DNA from: Candidatus Caenarcanales bacterium
GTDB lineage: Bacteria; Cyanobacteriota; Vampirovibrionia; LMEP-6097
Length of the DNA stretch: 44,598 bases
Assembly (NCBI GenBank): GCA_013216135.1
Contig: JABSOS010000025.1
Span: 1-44,598 of the forward strand
Direction: 5' to 3'
Shown here: positions 17,189 to 24,776 of the stretch, in pieces
How positions within the stretch are numbered: position 1 is the first letter of the stretch
How the letters are laid out: the number at the start of each line of letters is the position of its first letter
Notes under the pieces: generated by a model
The model's database searches: none
What the model was told of the DNA's origin: nothing
The model's input: the letters and a program-made list of their open reading frames with translations, nothing else
Position numbers and translations under genes: made by a program

Positions 17189-18070
17189 TTAGTTGTTCAT
17201 CATAGAAGCAACTTCGTCAGCAAAGTTATCTTCTTTCTTCTCAACACCTTCACCAACTTTTAAGTATGCAAAAGCAGCGATAGTAGCAGGTGCTAAGTAT
17301 GCTTTTACTTTCTCATCAGGGTTCTTGATGAAAGCTTGCTCATCTAAAGTTTTAGCAGCAAGAATTTTATTGATTCTACCTTCAACGATTTTTTCTTTAA
17401 TTTCTTCAGGCTTACCAGCTAAATCTTCTTTACCAAGTTCAATCTTCTTCTCAGCTTCAATAGTCTCAGCAGGGATATCGTCTCTAGTCTTGAACTCTGG
17501 AGTAGGGCTGCTAGCAGAGATATGCATAGCGATATCACTAGCTTTCTCTTCAGTAGCTTCACCAGCTAAAGCTACAATAGCTCCAACTTTAGAACCTACA
17601 GGGTGAACATAAGCACCAACAACAGCATCAGATTCTAAGTACTGGATTCTTCTTAGTTCAATCTTTTCACCGATAGTAGAAATTTGCTCTAAGATAGTGT
17701 CTTTTAAAGACTTACCTTCGAAATCTGCAGCAAGTACAGTTTCTATATCACCTGATTTCTGACCAAGAACGAACTTCGCGATCTTGTTAGCTAAAGCGAT
17801 GAAATCATCATTCTTAGCAACAAAGTCAGTTTGACAGTTAACTTCGATTAAAGCAGCTGATTTTTTATCATCAGCTAATGCAGCAACTACAATACCTTCA
17901 GCAGCAACATTTGAAATTTTCTTCGCAGCACCAGCAATACCTTTCTGACGTAAGTAGTTAATGGCCTCATCAATATCACCATTACACTCAGATAAAGCTT
18001 CTTTACACTTCATCATACCTACGTTAGTAATTCTTCTTAACTCAGCTACGTCTTTTGCAGTAAAACTCAT
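17189..18070 (-). CDS. tsf: Elongation factor Ts
   Basis: 293 residues, normal length. The N-terminal UBA-like domain has VAELRRITNVGMMKCKEALSECNGDIDEAINYLRQKG, here cited only as its family block at residues 6-43. The TDFVAKND motif, which contacts EF-Tu, is present (CQTDFVAKNDDF), and a dimerisation-type region with HISASSPTPEF follows. EF-Ts exchanges GDP for GTP on EF-Tu. It lies 38 bases downstream of rpsB, with an AAGGA Shine-Dalgarno sequence before ATG at 18070. The classic rpsB-tsf pairing supports the call. Confidence 0.97.
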   Translation of the reverse strand: MSFTAKDVAELRRITNVGMMKCKEALSECNGDIDEAINYLRQKGIAGAAKKISNVAAEGIVVAALADDKKSAALIEVNCQTDFVAKNDDFIALANKIAKFVLGQKSGDIETVLAADFEGKSLKDTILEQISTIGEKIELRRIQYLESDAVVGAYVHPVGSKVGAIVALAGEATEEKASDIAMHISASSPTPEFKTRDDIPAETIEAEKKIELGKEDLAGKPEEIKEKIVEGRINKILAAKTLDEQAFIKNPDEKVKAYLAPATIAAFAYLKVGEGVEKKEDNFADEVASMMNN

Positions 18071-18108
18071 AATTAAATATTTTCCTTTTTAGCAATTCCT
18101 ATGATAGC

Positions 18109-18882
18109 TTATCTCTTAACTGATTTCTGCTTAGCATTAAGAATAATGTCTGAGAAATAGTTAAGGATAAATGATACTGATCCGATTGAATCATCGTTCG
18201 CAGGGATAGGGAAATCAATACCTTCTGGATTACCGTCAGTATCAACAAATGATAATAATGAAATACTACCTTGTTTTTTACATTCAGTAATAGCTAAAGC
18301 ATCTTTATTCTGATCAACTACGAATACGACATCAGGTCTTCCTTTCATTTTCTTAAGACCACCTAATGATTTGTTAAGCTTCGTGATTTGTCTATTTAAA
18401 GCTGCGATTTCTTTTTTACCTAAACCTTTAAAACCACCTGAATCTCTCATGTGCTCAAGCTCTCTAAGCTTATTAAGCCTAGATCTAATAATTTCAAAGT
18501 TAGTGATTAAACCACCTAACCATCTCTGGTTAATAAAGTAAACTCCAGCTTTTTCTGCTTCTTGTTTAACAAGCTCAGAACTCTGCTTAGAAGTTCCTAC
18601 AAATAAAATGTTTCTACCAAGCTTAACTTGTCTTCTTAGGTAGTCACCTGCACTCATCATGTTTGCAACAGTCTGAGTTAAATCAATAATGTGCATTCCA
18701 TTCTTAACTGAATGAATATATGGATCCATTTTAGGATTTCTTTTATGAGTCGGGTGTCCTAAATGTGAACCTGCTGCTACTAAAGATCTTAATAACTCTT
18801 TAGCTTCTTTTCTTCTAGCCTCTATTTTATCCTGCTCTGCGGCCAATATAGCTGGATCTTTGCTCTTACTCTCAACTGACAT
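18109..18882 (-). CDS. rpsB: 30S ribosomal protein S2
   Basis: 257 residues, normal length. The hallmark GSHLGHPTHKRNPKMDPYI near residue 38, then GMHIIDLTQT, FVGTSKQ and FINQRWLGGLITNF. PDVVFVVD and IPANDDSIGSVSFIL complete the fold. The first about 30 residues are charged and extend slightly beyond some homologues. S2 binds late in 30S assembly and is needed for mRNA binding. The gene has an AAAGG-type ribosome-binding site and a leader of about 64 bases with a hairpin. Confidence 0.97.
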   Translation of the reverse strand: MSVESKSKDPAILAAEQDKIEARRKEAKELLRSLVAAGSHLGHPTHKRNPKMDPYIHSVKNGMHIIDLTQTVANMMSAGDYLRRQVKLGRNILFVGTSKQSSELVKQEAEKAGVYFINQRWLGGLITNFEIIRSRLNKLRELEHMRDSGGFKGLGKKEIAALNRQITKLNKSLGGLKKMKGRPDVVFVVDQNKDALAITECKKQGSISLLSFVDTDGNPEGIDFPIPANDDSIGSVSFILNYFSDIILNAKQKSVKR

Positions 18883-18920
18883 CTATCGTATTACCTTTAT
18901 AGTTGTTTAAAATTGGAAGC

Positions 18921-18941
18921 CTTATTAACGAACCTAATAAG
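18921..18941 (-). promoter_or_regulatory. Hairpin in the rpsB leader
   Basis: In the minus-strand leader CTTATTA, loop GGTTCGT, TAATAAG forms a perfect 7-bp stem starting just after the predicted start of transcription. S2 is known to repress its own operon through the leader in some bacteria, so this is a candidate for that role by inference only. Confidence 0.45.
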
Positions 18942-18952
18942 ACAGACTCAAA

Positions 18953-18962
18953 ATTTTAGCAA
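18953..18962 (-). promoter_or_regulatory. Extended -10 of rpsB
   Basis: Minus-strand TTGCTAAAAT: an extended -10 of the same TTGCTA(A/T)AAT form seen before ald, leuD and the gene at 21431. Transcription would start near 18946, leaving a leader of about 64 bases before the rpsB ATG. Confidence 0.6.
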
Positions 18963-19057
18963 TTCTGTATATTTTTTTCAGTTTTCATAGCTTTTCTTAA
19001 ACTTAAATATATATTTGGTACATTTAGCCTACATTAGTGGAAGTAGATTTAGTTCAG

Positions 19058-19066
19058 TGATATTAT
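19058..19066 (+). promoter_or_regulatory. Extended -10 of the SCP2-like gene
   Basis: TGATATTAT: TG one base before TATTAT (19061-19066), which ends 7 bases before ATG at 19074. The mRNA should be leaderless. The in-frame ATG at 19065 lies on the -10 itself and cannot be the start. Confidence 0.7.
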
Positions 19067-19073
19067 GTTCCTT

Positions 19074-19400
19074 ATGGCTACAATTGGTGAAGTTTTTGAA
19101 GAAATGCACAAACATTTTAATCCAGCCGGTGCTGCTGGTATCGATGCATCATATCAGTTTAATATCTCTGGACCAGAAGGTGGAACATGGGCTTTCGTTA
19201 TAAAAGATCAGAAATGTGAATTTCATTCAGATGCTATTGATAGCCCTAGCGTTCAAATCTCTATGAGCGACCAAGATTGGATGGCAATTAGAGAAGGAAG
19301 ACTAAATAGCCAAATGGCTTTCATGCAAGGAAAGTTAAAAGTCCAAGGAGATATGGGCTTAGCGATGAAACTCCAAAGCATCTTCCCTATTAAGTCTTAA
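19074..19400 (+). CDS. SCP2 sterol-binding-fold protein
   Basis: 108 residues from ATG at 19074. The sequence follows the small single-domain SCP2 fold: YQFNISGPEGGTWAF, then VQISMSDQDWMAIREGRLN, then MQGKLKVQGDMGLAMKL, the conserved C-terminal helix. Such proteins bind hydrophobic ligands or serve as lipid-handling partners; the ligand is unknown. It is cytoplasmic, with no signal peptide. The promoter geometry excludes the in-frame ATG three codons upstream. Confidence 0.85.
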   Translation: MATIGEVFEEMHKHFNPAGAAGIDASYQFNISGPEGGTWAFVIKDQKCEFHSDAIDSPSVQISMSDQDWMAIREGRLNSQMAFMQGKLKVQGDMGLAMKLQSIFPIKS

Positions 19401-19433
19401 TTCAATAACAGACTATAAACTTAGATTAAAATT

Positions 19434-20186
19434 ATGAAACTTCTTTTACTAGCAGGAACTCATGGTGTTGAAAAACAGAGTTCTTACTTTTTAGATTGTT
19501 TTTTTGACGATTATAAAGAGCATTTCACAGCTTTTACAAATACCCCATTACTTGAAAAGCTTTCGATTAGTAAACTTTTTGGATTGGAAGCCAGTGATTA
19601 TGAACATAATTGTAAATCTATAGAGAAAAATCAAATCTTAGAAAGCAATCAAGAAGCCACAGATGAAATCATTGCGATTCCTGTTTTAAACCCTACTGGC
19701 TTAAAGAATCTAAGTCGCACGAATAGTAATAAAGTTGATTTAAATAGAAATATGCCTAGTAAAAATTGGGAATACGGCAAGTTGAAAGTTGATGGTGAAG
19801 CTAATCCTTACTACCCTGGAGAGTTTCCTAAAAGTGAATTAGAGACTCAAATCCTAACGCAGATAATTGAAGATCATACAATTGACTTGGTAGTTTCATT
19901 TCATACAAACCACTTCGTTAAAAATAAAAATGATGCTCAAATTAACTACGATGGTAAAGGAAAACATAAAACATGGGCAGAAAACTTAGCGAAGCTAAGC
20001 AATCTTCCCTTCACAGAAGACATCGGTTACCCGACTCCAGGTTCACTCGGTTCATACGCTAAAGAACAGAATTTTGACTGCATTACAGTTGAGTTTGAAG
20101 ACTCAGATAGTGAAGAACAAATTTATGAAAGCTATAAAAATAGTTTCTTTGAATCCATTAAAAAACTATTTGAAAAGGATGCTTAA
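19434..20186 (+). CDS. M14 zinc amidase, MpaA-like
   Basis: 250 residues. Zinc ligands are in GTHGVE (His10, Glu13) and SFHTN (His near 155). NPTGLKNLSRTNSNKVDLNRN contains the substrate-binding Arg/Asn-Arg, cited here as two adjoining blocks near 85-105, and Glu near 220 in ITVEFED is the catalytic residue. IGYPTPGSLGSYA and DLNRN-x-P-x-x-NW match the murein peptide amidase MpaA, which cuts the gamma-D-Glu to diaminopimelate bond in peptidoglycan turnover. There is no signal peptide, fitting a cytoplasmic recycling role. Its TAA touches the ATG of the bioF-like gene, so the two are one operon. A generic M14 carboxypeptidase is the alternative. Confidence 0.85.
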   Translation: MKLLLLAGTHGVEKQSSYFLDCFFDDYKEHFTAFTNTPLLEKLSISKLFGLEASDYEHNCKSIEKNQILESNQEATDEIIAIPVLNPTGLKNLSRTNSNKVDLNRNMPSKNWEYGKLKVDGEANPYYPGEFPKSELETQILTQIIEDHTIDLVVSFHTNHFVKNKNDAQINYDGKGKHKTWAENLAKLSNLPFTEDIGYPTPGSLGSYAKEQNFDCITVEFEDSDSEEQIYESYKNSFFESIKKLFEKDA

Positions 20187-21347
20187 ATGCATAATTTTGA
20201 TGACTTCTTTAAAGATTCACTAACTGAATTGAAAAATAAAAATCTCTATCGGGATCAATCAGCAATCAATCAGAAGCTTTCTACACCAGGTATAAAAGTC
20301 TTTTCAGATAATGATTATTTAGGCTTAGCAAATAATTCTTATTCTGAGATTCTGCAAGAATCAAAAGAAATATTGGCTGGCTCTACTGGCTCTAGGTTAA
20401 CTACTGGCTCACAGAAGGAGCACTATGAGCTTGAAACATTAATCTGTGACTGGAAAGATACAGAAGCCACTATCTTATTCAATACCGGTTACGCTGCTAA
20501 CACAGGAGCACTCGCCTGCTTAGTAAACTCTAAAGACGCTGTTTTCATAGATGAACTAGCGCACTCCTGTATGTGGGATGGCGTGAAATTAAGCTCTGCG
20601 AGGAAATACATTTTTAAACATAATGACTTGATACAGCTTCAAGAACTGTTAGAAAAATACCGTGACAAACACCAAAAAGCTTTAATCATTACAGAGTCAG
20701 TATTCAGTATGGATGGAGATCTCGCTCCTGTAGCTGAATTACAAAAGCTTGCACAAAAATATCAAGCTAATATTTTTATAGATGAAGCACATAGCACTGG
20801 AATATACGGCTCCAACGGAGCCGGTCTTATAAAAGAATTACTGGAACAGGGAGAAATCCAAGATTACTCAAACATAATCCAAATGGGAACACTCTCAAAA
20901 GGAGTAGGGATAGAAGGTGCTTATATAACTGGATCTAAATTACTGATTAAGTTTCTCAGAAACAAAGCAAGAACATATATCTACTCTACCGCTCTATCAC
21001 CGATTTCTGCAAAAATTGCAAGTAAGAATATAAAGATCATTCAAATAACTGATTGTCTTAGAAAAACTTTAAAAAACAATATAGGGTTATTCCGAAAAAA
21101 GCTCAATGAGCTGATTTTAGATAAAAATAACTTCAAAAATTTTCATGGACCAATCTTCACATTTTTCTTTGAAAATGAAGAGAAATGTTTAACTGCAAGT
21201 CAAAAACTTATAGAGCAGGGCTACTTTTGCTCAGCTATCAGGCCCCCTACCGTCAAAGAGCCAAGAATTAGAATTTGTATTAGCGCAAAGCACGAAGAAA
21301 AAGATATCATCAGGCTTTCAGAGATAATCGCAGAAATAATGAATTAA
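20187..21347 (+). CDS. bioF: 8-amino-7-oxononanoate synthase-like enzyme
   Basis: 386 residues, PLP-dependent alpha-oxoamine synthase family. SDNDYLGLANN, then GSTGSRLTTGSQKEHYELE, LFNTGYAANTGAL, ITESVFSMDGDLAPVAEL, IDEAHSTGIYG and GTLSKGVG, with the PLP lysine at Lys238. The order and wording fit BioF, which condenses pimeloyl thioester with alanine in biotin synthesis. No other biotin gene is nearby, so a related oxoamine synthase with a different acyl donor is possible. AAGGA lies 7 bases before the ATG, and the ATG directly follows the stop of the amidase gene, so translation is coupled. Confidence 0.8.
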   Translation: MHNFDDFFKDSLTELKNKNLYRDQSAINQKLSTPGIKVFSDNDYLGLANNSYSEILQESKEILAGSTGSRLTTGSQKEHYELETLICDWKDTEATILFNTGYAANTGALACLVNSKDAVFIDELAHSCMWDGVKLSSARKYIFKHNDLIQLQELLEKYRDKHQKALIITESVFSMDGDLAPVAELQKLAQKYQANIFIDEAHSTGIYGSNGAGLIKELLEQGEIQDYSNIIQMGTLSKGVGIEGAYITGSKLLIKFLRNKARTYIYSTALSPISAKIASKNIKIIQITDCLRKTLKNNIGLFRKKLNELILDKNNFKNFHGPIFTFFFENEEKCLTASQKLIEQGYFCSAIRPPTVKEPRIRICISAKHEEKDIIRLSEIIAEIMN

Positions 21348-21413
21348 ATTGGTATACAAAAAAATTTAATTTTTCAAATGAAATTTATCTAAGCTACAAA
21401 CCCAAATATTTGC

Positions 21414-21421
21414 TATAAAAT
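21414..21421 (+). promoter_or_regulatory. Extended -10 before the gene at 21431
   Basis: TGC followed by TATAAAAT gives an extended -10. Its 3' end is 9 bases before the ATG at 21431, again predicting almost no leader. Confidence 0.6.
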
Positions 21422-21430
21422 ATAGTAAGA

Positions 21431-21799
21431 ATGAAAGTTAACGCAAGTGCAGAGCTAGACAGAGATTGTGTCAGTAATTTTACTTTAGATCAGTTAGAAA
21501 AATTCTTAGCGAACTACAGCGTAACTTTGATTAGTCTGAAGTTCCTAGGGGAAAAAGTCTCTGTACTTTTAAAAGGTACTAAAGAAAATCTTAGGCTAGC
21601 TGTAAAAAGTTTATATCTAAAATCAGGAAACAGCTTTAAAAAAACTGTCCCAGAGCACGTTAAAAAGTATTTAAATAAAATGTCAGACTCAGCATCTTAT
21701 AGAAAGAGTTACGATAAAATCGCTGAAGATTATATTCGTTTCTGTGTTCTGAATGATGTTATGCCGCATCCGGAAGTCGATGAAGGCTTCGTATATTAG
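21431..21799 (+). CDS. Small hypothetical protein
   Basis: 122 residues, basic, with no signal peptide or membrane segment. A first part (VSNFTLDQLEKFLANYSVTLISLKFLG, mentioned as residues 14-40) is followed by a beta-strand-like VSVLLKGT and a helical Lys-rich C-terminus with DSASYRKSYDKIAEDYI. I do not recognise a family. Its promoter is the extended -10 just upstream. Its TAG stop overlaps the left end of a 122-bp palindromic element, and a terminator follows at 21921. Confidence 0.65.
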   Translation: MKVNASAELDRDCVSNFTLDQLEKFLANYSVTLISLKFLGEKVSVLLKGTKENLRLAVKSLYLKSGNSFKKTVPEHVKKYLNKMSDSASYRKSYDKIAEDYIRFCVLNDVMPHPEVDEGFVY

Positions 21800-21919
21800 A
21801 ACTGTCAGGAAATGTCCACTAGCTGCGTTATACTCGTCATCAAAATGCTCATGTAATTCCATTACACTGCGCTTTTTCTTCCTCGCAAGCCTTGCTATTG
21901 AACATTTCATAACAGTTCT
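21798..21919. repeat. 122-bp imperfect palindromic element
   Basis: The ends are inverted copies: AGAACTGTCAGGAAATGT (21798-21815) against ACATTTCATAACAGTTCT (21902-21919), 15 of 18 positions matching. The centre is TGTAAT-TCC-ATTACA (21852-21866), centred on the element's midpoint. Between them, AAAATGCTCA on the left partly mirrors the complement of TGCGCTTTTT on the right. The whole unit could fold into one long hairpin. It resembles small mobile or dispersed palindromic elements. A second copy cannot be shown from this window. Confidence 0.55.
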
Positions 21920-21920
21920 T

Positions 21921-21948
21921 GAAGAGCATACTTGCTCTTCTCTTTTTT
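21921..21948 (+). terminator. Rho-independent terminator
   Basis: GAAGAGCA, loop TACT, TGCTCTTC, then TC and six T: an 8-bp perfect stem with a T tract, on the plus strand. It ends transcription of the gene at 21431-21799 right after the palindromic element. Confidence 0.9.
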
Positions 21949-22028
21949 AGGTTCTATTTGAGTCCTAACTATTTTCTTTTATTTTGAAATTTCTGTTTTT
22001 GTCTTTGATTTTTGATAAAGTTTTCTTG

Positions 22029-22823
22029 ATGAAAGAGATTTTAAGTCTTGAGAATAAAACAGTTAAGTTTGCGAACTCTTTAAAAGAGAAGAAGTATCGC
22101 GACTCGCATAAAGTCTTTTTAGCAGAAGGTTTTAAAATTATTTTAGAAGCTTTAAAAGCTGGCTTAAGTTTACGTGAGCTTTTCATCTATGATCCTGAGA
22201 ATAATGAAGCGCAGTTAGATGAATTGAAATCATTTATAAATGATGACTTTGAAGATATATTTAATGTTAATGAAAAAGTTCTAAAGAAAATTTCGACTAC
22301 TGATAGCCCGCAAAGCTTCGTTGCGATATTTCATAAAAAAGAAAATGTTTCTGAGATAGAATTCTCAGAATTAAATCTTTACTGTGACAGGATTCAAGAC
22401 CCAGGAAACCTCGGATCTATGATCCGCACAGCTTTAGCTGCAAACTGTAAAACTATATTCTGCGAAAACTGTGTTGATATTTACAACCCTAAGCTTTTGC
22501 GCGCCTCTGCTGGAACAGTTTTCCACGCTGAAATTATTACTACTTCTATCCAGAAATTAAAAAAACTTAGTAGTGATAAAAATATAATTTTTGTTGCAAC
22601 TAATCCTAGAGCAAAATTAAACTACACGGAATTCAAATCTGAGACTAATCAAAACTGTGTCTTAATGATGGGTAACGAAGGTCATGGACTTAGTGGTCAA
22701 GCTTTTGCAGCTGCAGATGTTCAGGTAAGAATCCCTATCAACTCACAAGTCGAAAGTTTAAATGTTTTAGCCGCAAGCACTTTGCTATTATTTGAGATGC
22801 AAAAAAAGCTATGCACTACTTAA
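22029..22823 (+). CDS. SpoU/TrmH-family RNA 2'-O-methyltransferase
   Basis: 264 residues from ATG at 22029; the open frame extends upstream only through a TTG, which is rejected. An N-terminal substrate-binding domain (KKYRDSHKVFLAEGFKIILEA) is followed by the trefoil-knot domain with motif 1 in RIQDPGNLGSMIRTALA, motif 2 in LMMGNEGHGL, and motif 3 in VRIPINSQVESLNVLAA. All three are complete. The family methylates ribose in 23S rRNA or tRNA; RlmB-like activity is likely but the target nucleotide cannot be read. GATAAA ends 9 bases before the ATG. The 3' end overlaps ruvX by 13 bases. Confidence 0.93.
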   Translation: MKEILSLENKTVKFANSLKEKKYRDSHKVFLAEGFKIILEALKAGLSLRELFIYDPENNEAQLDELKSFINDDFEDIFNVNEKVLKKISTTDSPQSFVAIFHKKENVSEIEFSELNLYCDRIQDPGNLGSMIRTALAANCKTIFCENCVDIYNPKLLRASAGTVFHAEIITTSIQKLKKLSSDKNIIFVATNPRAKLNYTEFKSETNQNCVLMMGNEGHGLSGQAFAAADVQVRIPINSQVESLNVLAASTLLLFEMQKKLCTT

Positions 22824-23212
22824 TAGGATTAGATATCGGAGAAAAGAGAATCGGAGTTGCTGTCAGTGACAGTATGGGACTTGGTGTACGCGCTCACTCG
22901 ACGATAGATGTCGAAAAGTTTTTTGAGGAATTGCCAGCTTTGCTGGCGGAGTATAACGCTAAAGAAATCGTCATCGGGTTACCGAAGCATAAAGATGGAA
23001 CTGATAGTGAGCAGACGCAGAAGGTACGCAACTTTGTTGCGAAAATCGCTGAAGCTTTTCCAGATATGCCTTTGCACTTTGAAAATGAAATTTTGACTAG
23101 TAGTGAAGCTAAAAGTCGTCTTAAAAATCGTGGAGTAAAAATTACTGAGGCTAATAAAGGGCTTATAGACAGTGAGGCAGCAGCGATTATACTTGAGCAG
23201 TATTTTGCTTAG
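22811..23212 (+). CDS. ruvX: RuvX/YqgF RNase H-fold nuclease
   Basis: 133 residues, normal length. The N-terminal GLDIGEKRIGVAVSDSMG carries the first catalytic Asp. EIVIGLPKHKDGTDSEQTQKVRNF is the family block near residues 52-75, followed by FENEILTSSEAKSRL and the C-terminal LIDSEAAAIILEQYF with the last acidic residues. YqgF enzymes process pre-16S rRNA, and a Holliday-junction role has been proposed. It overlaps the methyltransferase gene by 13 bases, so the two are translationally coupled and both concern rRNA. Confidence 0.93.
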   Translation: MHYLIGLDIGEKRIGVAVSDSMGLGVRAHSTIDVEKFFEELPALLAEYNAKEIVIGLPKHKDGTDSEQTQKVRNFVAKIAEAFPDMPLHFENEILTSSEAKSRLKNRGVKITEANKGLIDSEAAAIILEQYFA

Positions 23213-23236
23213 GTCATTTATAATGCCGTGACAAGA

Positions 23237-24106
23237 TTACTCTTTACTAAAATTCAATTTACCAGTTAATTTAACATTAAATCTAGTATTTTCTTTACCG
23301 CTAGGGCAAGTTAATAAGAATGCTAAATCATCACAACCTAAATCAAGAGTTCTTGATTTGAAATTAACACGAGTTGCTAGACCTCTTCTTCTCACATTTA
23401 CTCTAGGAGCTCCGAAGTCAATTGAAGTCTGTGGTTCACTTGGAGGAGTGAAAGGATTAAAAATCAAATTACCAAAATCAAGTTTTGTTTTATTAATATC
23501 TGCTGTAAAAATATCTTTTAAAGGGACAGTAGTAGCTAAATTTTGAAATGCAAAGTTAGAAACAAGATTTGAACTGTTAAAACTAAGGCTAGTACTATCA
23601 GCATTATAATTATCTTCAATAGTGAGCTTAGGACGAATTGCTCTACCATTTTTTCGTGCGACTCTTAATCTAACATTACCTGTAACTTCATAGTAAGTTC
23701 TAATCTCCTCAGCAGCTATCGTTTCAGGGAAACCAAAATTTTTCAATAAAATCGTAAAATCTCTTTCTATATAATCTCCATCTGGCTCCGTCGCTCTAAC
23801 CGTAAGTTCATAGCCAACACTATCTTCACGTTTAGCATCATCTACAAATGATAATGACCTTTTATTAAATTCAGAAAATTCAAAACGATCAGCATCTTCA
23901 CCTAAAAGAGTGTATGTGTATTCATCATCCTCAAAATCACCACTATTAACACTAACTTCGCCCACCAAAAGAGTTCCCTCAAATGCTGAAAGGTCATCTA
24001 AAATAAGTAAGCCATTGGTTTCACCACTATTTCTTTGGACTTGAGCTTGAATAGGTAAAACTAAAAGTAAGAATAAAAGTGTAAAAAGAAATGATTTCAT
24101 TGGCAT
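23237..24106 (-). CDS. Secreted protein with cadherin-like domain
   Basis: 289 residues. A signal peptide is clear (KSFLFTLLFLLLVLPIQA, cut before QVQ). Residues about 35-130 resemble a cadherin-like beta domain: YTLLGEDADRFEFS, then SVGYELTVRATEPDGDYIER. The C-terminal half is shared with the upstream neighbour: a VNVRRR-x-L motif, a basic strand FKSRTLDL and two Cys spaced by eight residues. The start may be the ATG at 24100 rather than 24106, since the second gives the cleaner signal peptide and sits 7 bases after a TAATAA. It is probably in an operon with the gene ending at 24116. An envelope or surface role is inferred. Confidence 0.75.
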   Translation of the reverse strand: MPMKSFLFTLLFLLLVLPIQAQVQRNSGETNGLLILDDLSAFEGTLLVGEVSVNSGDFEDDEYTYTLLGEDADRFEFSEFNKRSLSFVDDAKREDSVGYELTVRATEPDGDYIERDFTILLKNFGFPETIAAEEIRTYYEVTGNVRLRVARKNGRAIRPKLTIEDNYNADSTSLSFNSSNLVSNFAFQNLATTVPLKDIFTADINKTKLDFGNLIFNPFTPPSEPQTSIDFGAPRVNVRRRGLATRVNFKSRTLDLGCDDLAFLLTCPSGKENTRFNVKLTGKLNFSKE

Positions 24107-24115
24107 ATTATTATT

Positions 24116-24727
24116 CTACCCAGAATTATTTAAGTTATTTACTGGACTGAAAAAATTATTACTTTTCACAAGAATTGTTCCCATAAGCCTCATAGGAATT
24201 TCTTTATTAGCTTCACAATTAATGAGAGGCGCCACCTCACTACAATTTAAATTAATGATTTTTGATTTGAATCTTAAACGATAGACATTAGCTAGTCTTT
24301 TAATTCTTACATTTACAGAACTAAAGTCTATAGACTCAGCTTGGTTCTCTAAAACACTAGTGTTGATAAGTAAGTTATCGAATTTCACTTTGAGCCTATT
24401 ACCAGTAGCTGCAAAAAGGTCTTTGATAGGAAGTTCAAGTTCGTTGTCTTGGAATAATAGCTCATAAGCAGCACCAGCATTATTTAAACTGAAGCTTTGA
24501 TCAATAGCATCAAAGTCATTATTAATATCCAGTAGATTTCGATTAGATCTTCTGTTTCTGTTATAAGTTCTTAAATTAATTTTGCTAAATATTATTTCGT
24601 ATGGTGCCACTCCTTCTTCTAATTCATTGAATCTATTAACTTCAAGCTGAGAATTTTCTGAAGAAAAGACAGGTGAACTTAATGAAAGGATGAAAAGTGA
24701 AAATACAATAAGAGTTTTAATTTGCAT
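24116..24727 (-). CDS. Secreted protein, paralog of downstream neighbour
   Basis: 203 residues. Signal peptide KTLIVFSLFILSLSSPVFS. It lacks the cadherin-like part but shares the C-terminal domain: IDFSSVNVRIKRLANVYRL, FKSKIINLNC and a second Cys eight residues later, aligning with IDFGAPRVNVRRRGLATRV and the two Cys of the neighbour. The Cys pair suggests a disulfide in the periplasm or outside the cell. The ATG lies 6 bases after TATTAT (24734-24739). The family is unknown. Confidence 0.75.
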   Translation of the reverse strand: MQIKTLIVFSLFILSLSSPVFSSENSQLEVNRFNELEEGVAPYEIIFSKINLRTYNRNRRSNRNLLDINNDFDAIDQSFSLNNAGAAYELLFQDNELELPIKDLFAATGNRLKVKFDNLLINTSVLENQAESIDFSSVNVRIKRLANVYRLRFKSKIINLNCSEVAPLINCEANKEIPMRLMGTILVKSNNFFSPVNNLNNSG

Positions 24728-24733
24728 AGTTAG

Positions 24734-24739
24734 ATAATA
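24734..24739 (-). promoter_or_regulatory. -10 of the secreted-protein pair
   Basis: Minus-strand TATTAT ending 6 bases before the ATG at 24727; a leaderless start is predicted. Confidence 0.55.
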
Positions 24740-24776
24740 ATTTTAGTCTAAATCTATATGAATTTAATGGGTAAAA

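Noticed and set aside
21689..21910. 73-codon minus-strand frame through the palindromic element
   Set aside because: It runs antisense to the gene at 21431 and through the inverted repeat; the coding look comes from the palindrome.
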